From Undaria pinnatifida (taxonomy: Eukaryota; Sar; Phaeophyceae; Laminariales; Alariaceae): a DNA stretch of 64,000 nucleotides. Shown one piece after another: positions 58,013-64,000 of the stretch (position 1 is its first letter; every line of letters begins with the position of its first letter). A program made the translations under genes and the position numbers. A model generated the notes under the pieces. It was not told the DNA's origin. It searched no databases and was given only the letters and a program-made list of their open reading frames with translations. The DNA is taken from contig JABAKD010000010.1 in NCBI GenBank assembly GCA_012845835.1, forward strand, positions 14,007,401 through 14,071,400, read 5' to 3'.

Positions 58013-60015
58013 TGAGCCGTGAGAGAGTCTGGCTTCTTCGTATGATACCCTCCGCATGCATGATGATATCATACCATTCTACGGGCACAGCAGAGGCACG
58101 GGTACACAGCAGGGGGTACGAGTAGTACCAATACCACCGAGACCTACTACTGTGGAGTATGATCAAAGATGCCAGGAGATACCGTAAGTCAAGCTAGAGG
58201 GAAAGAAGAACGTGCGCTGCCAATGTAAGGGTGTGTACGGCCGAGTGTTCTAAAGTAAAAACATACCGGTAGAAGTGTGCTGTACAGCAACAAACCGCAC
58301 AGATAGTTGGTTGTTTTTTTGCTCCAGGGCAAGGAAATTAGCCGTCGGTGACGGGGCGAAGGTGGTATGTGTCCTGCTTCTGACATCTTAGCCCACGATA
58401 GGAGGAGGGACCTCTGTCCTGCGATTCCTCCGGGTTTGTACTCGCGTTAGTAGTGCACCATTCATTATTGCCCCACGCACGTTATAGCACTGCCGCCGTG
58501 CAGTGGTGTTGCCTGGTAGATAACAATCTTGCTTGACAGCTGCATGTATGTGCTCTGCTATTGTTGATGGTCGCTTTTGTTGATGCTGCTGCTGCCGATT
58601 ATTTTGTACTCGTATCGTGTTGCTTCACACGCGTGTTGTTGCCACCGCTCGCCGCACGAGGTCGTAGGTGTTTCCTGCAGTGGAGACCCTGCCGCTGCTT
58701 GCTGCCTGCTGTTTTGCTGCTGCAGCTAGCGACTACATAAAGTACACAGTATAGTTGATAAACCTCCTTGCACCGAATCGCTCGCCGTCGTAATAATGGT
58801 CCTGGCAAAAGCCTGAGCGTGTTGCTATCACAGCAGAGTACCTGGTAGCATTTAGCGTGATGTGTTTGTTTGCATACTCTTCTCTTTCGTGTATGGGTCA
58901 CAATTCGTCTTTTTGAATCTTGTGGTATCTGGAAACGAACCAGGACACGGCACGATAGCATCCCACCACATCCTTGGCGCGACGGCCCACTCGCGAGCTG
59001 CACGCCACAAGGCCACACCATGATGATGATGATGATATGACGACCATGATCAATCACGCTTCTGGCACACAGCAAAAGACCTCTGCTGTGTGTTTATGTA
59101 CTGCTCTGCTGTTCAGATGCCGCCTGCTTCATTGTACGAAATCAGTTTCCGGAGCTGCTTACTATTATTAGACTAGTCTATACTTTCATCTGTACCGGTG
59201 TCAAGCATTCTGTGGTCGCGTAAGTACCCCGATTTTTTTTGGTCGCACACGTCCCACTTTTTTTTCGATTAATGTTTTTTTTCAACAAAAAAGTATGAAC
59301 GAAAAAAAGTATCATATAATTTCGATAACGTCTTGCACTTTCCTTCTCGAGGTCTCCGCTCTCGTTTCGTGACTCAAATCCGGGGTCACAATAGCAGGCA
59401 GGATCCACTTACATAGCAGCCAAAGATCGATCCTATCGCGAAAGAGCGAGCGTGCAATAACAACTATATCACCAAAGCTGCGCGCGTGTTACATTGTAGT
59501 TCGGACGCGTGCCCTTCCCGAGCGGCCCGGGCTGTGCTTCGTGCGGGCGATGCTGTAATATATCGTCGTTTTTTTCGACGCGCGTTTTCAATCCCCTACA
59601 CGGGTTACTTGTTGTACCGGCAAATGCGTGCGCTCGTATTATTATGACAAAGTAAAATTATTCCTACTGTACTTGTAGTGCATGTGGGTAATTTTTCGTT
59701 TTAAACCCGCTCTTATTCTTTCGTCTTTGGGCACGTCGCTACAACGGCTCCTTGGATCAAATCGTTGCGAGGGCTTTTCCACATATTCCTCGCGGAGTTC
59801 ATACATTACATTTTCCTAGACATTAATATCCCACAACGGTAAGATAAAAAGGTGGCTCCCTCCAACCTTTTTCCTCAATTTGTATCCCTCTTCCCCCCCC
59901 CGCCTCCCCGCGCACCTCCCTCTCTCCGATATCCAGGCAGCCCACGCTGATCTATCTACCATCTACTACTCTCTACTACTACCGTCCGCGATCAATCAAG
60001 ACCACCACCACCAGC
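58013..60015. other. Presumed upstream intron and 5' flank of the repeat-protein gene
   Basis: No gene. (ATG)n at 59020-59038, TACCTGGTA at 58839, C-rich tract at 59890-59935. Long minus-strand frames show no domain. Confidence 0.4.
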
Positions 60016-61263
60016 ATGATGAACACCACCGGACCCGCCACCACTAAGCCCTGCATGCACTACCTTCACACCTTCAACGACGTCGGCGGTCGCCCCGACG
60101 AGCGCCTTGGCTCCCGCGGCTCGTTCACCCCCGGTGTCCGCATCATGTCCGGGGGGCAACGCACCGCCTTGCAGACGCCTCCCGAGACCGAGGAAAACCC
60201 TAACCGGGGCAAAGTACTCTTTGTCTCGGCCACCCTCAAGCCCGACCTGTCCTTGGAGGCCCGCACAAACGTGGTCGGGGGTCGCCCCACCGAGCGTCTG
60301 GGCTCACGCGGGTCCTTCACTCCCGGGAACAGGAAGAGGTTCCTCGGAGGAACGCCCCGGGACGTGCCCCTCGCAGCCCCGATCAACCCCGGGAAAGTTT
60401 TGTTTGTGTCATCGATCCACCAGCCCGACCTCTCCGGCGAGGCACGCGTCAACGCCGTCCGCCCCACCGAGCGCCTGGGCTCCCACGGTCGCTTCACCCC
60501 GGGTGTCCGCGTCATGTCGGGGGGTCCGCGCCCGCGCAGCGTCGACGCACCCGTGAAGACTAGCCCCAACCACGGCAACGGGGCTGTTGTGCTGCACGTT
60601 TCGACCACCCTCAAGCCCGACATGTCCGGCGAGGCTCGCTTTAACTCGGTCGGGGGCCGCCCGACCGAGCGCCTAGGCTCCCGCGGCTCCTTCACTCCTG
60701 GGGCGCGGGCGTGGCTGGGGGGCGCACCCGGCGACGTGCCGCTTGAAACCGGGCTCAACCCTGGCAAAGTGCTCTTTGTGTCGTCCGTTCACAAGGCCGA
60801 CTTGCGCGGGGAGGCCCACACGAACTTAGTCGGGGGTCGCCCGACCGAGCGTCTGGGCTCTCGCGGCTCATTTACCCCCGGCGCTCGGCGCTGGCTCGGC
60901 GGCGAGCCCAGGGACGTCCCGGCGGAACGCGAAGTGGAGGACCACGGTACCGTGCTCTTCCCGCGGCCGTGTGCTCCTCGTGAGGTCGATGACGAGTGCT
61001 TCTGGGAGGAGACTGGGGCGGAGGCGGAGGAGGAAGCGGAGGTGGGGGTGGAGATTGCGCGCGACGAGCGTCAGCCCCTTGACGCTGTTTATGTGCCGGT
61101 TAATCATTCGTCGTCTGCGGCGGCGGCGGTGGTGATTGATAACAGCAACGGCGGCGGCAGGGGTATGGTGAAGAGGAGCAGCAGCAGCGTGCTTCTTCGT
61201 TCTTGCGGCAGCGACACCTCGCTTTCCGCGCTTGCGAGCGAGAACCCCCGTACTGCATTCTAG
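60016..61263 (+). CDS. Unrecognised repeat protein, five ~57-residue units
   Basis: 415 residues from the first of two ATGs (60016) to TAG 61261-61263. It is a paralogue of the 26077-26934 product. Five units run from about residue 22 to 313. Each has the order (V)GGRPTERLGSRGSFTPG, a (R)xxLGG or RxMSGG turn, RDVPL, a linker ending NPGKVLFVSS, then HKPDLSGEAR.N. Unit 3 has the shorter AVRPTERLGSHGRFTPG opening, as in units 2-3 of the paralogue. The C-terminal 100 residues differ: an acidic stretch (EETGAEAEEEAEVGVEIA), then a Ser/Gly-rich tail ending NPRTAF. No signal peptide, membrane helix or catalytic motif is visible. Strong GC-rich coding bias and conservation with the paralogue support expression. 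Function unknown; a repetitive scaffold or filament-binding role is a guess. Confidence 0.85.
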   Translation: MMNTTGPATTKPCMHYLHTFNDVGGRPDERLGSRGSFTPGVRIMSGGQRTALQTPPETEENPNRGKVLFVSATLKPDLSLEARTNVVGGRPTERLGSRGSFTPGNRKRFLGGTPRDVPLAAPINPGKVLFVSSIHQPDLSGEARVNAVRPTERLGSHGRFTPGVRVMSGGPRPRSVDAPVKTSPNHGNGAVVLHVSTTLKPDMSGEARFNSVGGRPTERLGSRGSFTPGARAWLGGAPGDVPLETGLNPGKVLFVSSVHKADLRGEAHTNLVGGRPTERLGSRGSFTPGARRWLGGEPRDVPAEREVEDHGTVLFPRPCAPREVDDECFWEETGAEAEEEAEVGVEIARDERQPLDAVYVPVNHSSSAAAAVVIDNSNGGGRGMVKRSSSSVLLRSCGSDTSLSALASENPRTAF

Positions 61264-63079
61264 ATAGGATGCTGTTATTGGAATATCATCGTAGAGGTAG
61301 AGCACGAGACGAGCCACCGCCGGGGGCGGGGGGGGGGGGGGGGGGGTCACTCTATCAGGGCATTGTATACCTGTTAATGTAGCCAGCTACCAGGTATGCA
61401 TAATACATATACACGTATTATTTGTGGCGGGCATAGATATTTTAGCATTGTGGCATAGTTATATACTCTTGTTTGTTGGCGCGTGGTTCTGTGTTTCGCT
61501 TTAGATTGACGTACGGCCTTTCTTAAATCATTTTTGTTGTGTATAAGTAGCACCTGGTATTATTTTTCGCGGAGTTGCGGGACACGAAGGGGTTTCTTCG
61601 ACCCCGCGGGACGGAGAGTTAGGGAGGTGGCGAGAGGGGGTAGATAGAGGGGAACGGGCAGGGGGTTGCGACGGCCGTGCCTGTTGACCGCGTTCGGTGC
61701 CGCGTTATCACACATGCACGTCCGATAACAGCAGGTCGGTTCATTCAAATGGTTTTAGTTTTTAGGTCTGCCTGATATGGAATGTAGAGGGTGTTGGATT
61801 TTGCGCATCATCGCCACTATACGGTGCGCACCTAATAGAGGTCTACCGGTACCTGGTACGGTTTTGTCCATTCACTGTATTGGGGTTGTTTCGGCTGCGA
61901 AGGATGCCTGTGGTGCGCGCTTTGTCGCGATTCCGCGGTGAATCTACTCCCCTTCAGTTTGAAGTGGTTTGGAACCTCCGGGTTGTCAGGTGTTGCTTGC
62001 TGTGTCGTGAAAATTGCTCTTCTCGTCGAAAAGAGACAATTGAGGTCGAATACAGACCAGTAGGGTTGCAAGAAAGAATGTTCATTGGGCCCGTGACAAA
62101 ACGCGAAACCGCCAAAATAGTTTTGGGGCATATGTTGTTAATTCGGGTGGTGACGTGCTGCAGGGTCGAAAGAGAATGCTAAAATTTGTCGGGCCTGCGC
62201 CGGAATATGCGAAACCGCCAATTCTCTTTTGGAAATGTGTGTTTTCGGGTGCTAATTATCTTTTTGGAGGACGTGTTTTTCGCGTAGTAGTGACGTGTGT
62301 TGGTTCATGGTCTGGTGTATAGAAGAACGTGATTCCTTGTGCAACCTTTGTTTTTGTTTCGTAGGTTTTTTGGGATTGTTGGGGTTATTGGTTGGTTATA
62401 TAGAACACGTGGAAGTAAGTGTGCAACTGCGCACCACAGCAAGTAAATCATTTGATTCGAAACGCATCGCGCAACTCGCAAAGCTGAGCGTGAGTATCGT
62501 GAGCCTCAACCGGTAAAACTCACAGCTGGGACGTACTTGAAGCAGTTTTTGTTTTAATTACACGTACAAACATTTTATGACACGGCGCGAACGGCGACAC
62601 TTCCTTTTGTTTTGAAACTATTTTTTATCGCATCGCTGGAACAAGGCGTGCGCCGTGTGTGGCAAATACAAAATCACTCGCTGCATTGAATAATCAGCGA
62701 CAGTAAAAAAGTCGTCGTCAGCTTCGCGCCACCCACCACCCACCGATACTACACACCACTCACGTTTTATCTATTCCACCTGGTAGACTAAAGCTTTGGT
62801 GACCACGTTTTGATCGTCTTGCCGCCGCGATGCACAGCACATTATTTGCTTGTATTTGGAAAAACAAGGACGCCTGATATTTCAGCTTTGATATCTGAAA
62901 AGATGGCACTTATTTGTAAGTCGTAGTGTCGCCTGGCTTTTTTACCCAGCAGAAACTATCACAAATGCTTGCCTCTGGTAAGTACCATTTTTTGCGCTAC
63001 GGAAATCCCCTAGGCATGCGGCCCTGTCACACTCCAATCGCAATCCTCTTCGACTCAAAAAAGGTATTCAGATATCGAA
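61264..63079. other. 3' flank and intergenic
   Basis: A poly(G) run of about 18 at 61329-61346, TACCWGGTA at 61388 and 61850, and a hairpin-motif copy at 62455-62530 (plus). No gene recognised. Confidence 0.5.
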
Positions 63080-63412
63080 CGGATCAGATCCCTGTCAAAT
63101 GATATATAAGATATATGCCTTACAAAGGGCAGACAGATCCCTGGTGTATATAACCTGGCAATGCGTATAGACCACCCCTACTAATTACTAACGATCCATG
63201 TCTTTCAGGGCAGACAGATCCCTGACATATAGATAATCTGCATGGCGTATAGATCATGTTGCCGGATGAGAGATGGATGATCTAAATGATCTATTAATAG
63301 TTAATAGCACTTGTGTGCTATTGATAGCTTGGATCTGTACCACACAGATCATGCGCAACATACGAATACCATGACCACAAGTATAGGATCTAGATGATCT
63401 AGATCATGTTGA
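63080..63412 (+). repeat. Relative of the 7.2-9.1 kb GATC-rich repeat
   Basis: Three CAGATCCCTG motifs (63084, 63136, 63214) are followed by ATCTGCATGGCGTATAGATC, a ATGTTGCCGGATG segment and TCTAGATGATCTAGATCATG. The order matches 7156-7287 and 8640-8960, but the 17-bp unit is present only once or twice here, not as an array. Confidence 0.7.
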
Positions 63413-64000
63413 TGTTCAATGTGCGAAAGTATTAGAGTAACTTGCAGAGAGTGGTGGTTACGTTTCATAGTGACCGTGACTATTTAATACTCCAAACGTG
63501 GGTTCGATTATCGAATTACCAGGTTGGATTTTCGTCGGGGTCCGAGACGTTGTCGCCCATAGCCGCGACTGGACTCGACGAAAACAGAATCGTCAAAAAA
63601 ATACAAAAATGAAAATGTGTTTAGGCACAAGTGGCCTGCATGCCAGCACACCATGACACATCATTGTCGGCATGCTCACCAAAAACTAATCATGTGCATT
63701 AATTACGTTCACCGTCCACCTGCGCCTTCGAGGGCGGCAAGCCCGCTTCAAGTTGTTCGCATAGACCATCGAGACCACCACCCGCTATGTATCTGTTCTT
63801 GGCTGTCAAAAACACAGCTTTGCCCGACGCCGTGCAACATCCCACTGGCCCAAAATGTAAGCATGTTGGATATTAATCTTAATGCCCGCAACAGTCCCTA
63901 TATTTCCGTCCAGAGTGTTCTAGCTCTCCGTCGCACTTTCATCTCGGTAGAGCACCGACCTACGCGACGTCAAAACTACGTGCCGCAAAAGAAGTGCTGT
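63413..64000. other. Right end, nothing recognised
   Basis: No gene, repeat family or RNA seen. Confidence 0.4.

Noticed and set aside
60066-60767. 233-residue antisense frame over the second repeat-protein gene
   Set aside because: Same reason; mirrors the sense repeats.

Overview
This is a eukaryotic nuclear genome window: spliced genes with long introns, GC-rich exons in a lower-GC matrix, and dense transposon and microsatellite content. I think a photosynthetic stramenopile such as a brown alga is the most likely source. That rests on overall character (long polypyrimidine introns, TRIM elements, triplet microsatellites) and no sequence feature proves it.

Layout. (1) 53-13162, plus strand: the last seven exons of an M1-family aminopeptidase of the puromycin-sensitive type, covering the ERAP1-like C-terminal domain. 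Its introns hold telomere-like repeats, two long polypyrimidine tracts, CRE-like octamers, minisatellites and a MITE. (2) About 13.2-24 kb: intergenic, with a tandem repeat, a decayed non-LTR retrotransposon (16.9-18.6 kb) and a complete 0.9 kb TRIM retrotransposon (20.3-21.2 kb). (3) 26077-26934: a 285-aa protein made of about 55-residue repeats, with a possible 5' UTR exon near 24.5 kb. (4) About 30.6-37.7 kb: nested MITEs followed by a decayed chromodomain LTR retrotransposon lacking recognisable reverse transcriptase. (5) 41.7-52.1 kb: a cluster of very small LTR elements (families A and B), one hit by a MITE and one an A/B hybrid. (6) 52.1-54.9 kb: a 2.8 kb element with long terminal inverted repeats and no transposase. 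(7) 60016-61263: a 415-aa paralogue of the repeat protein, same strand, 33 kb from the first copy.

The three protein genes have no evident functional link. The aminopeptidase is a housekeeping peptidase; the repeat proteins are unrecognised. The most distinctive signals are: two TRIM families (84-bp and about 270-bp LTRs) that share one primer-binding site and a tRNA-like A-box/B-box module and leave 4-bp target duplications; the unrecognised repeat-protein pair; introns containing tandem copies of adjoining exon 3' ends; a dispersed 75-nt hairpin motif in about 15 copies; and many exact copies of the near-palindrome TACCWGGTA.
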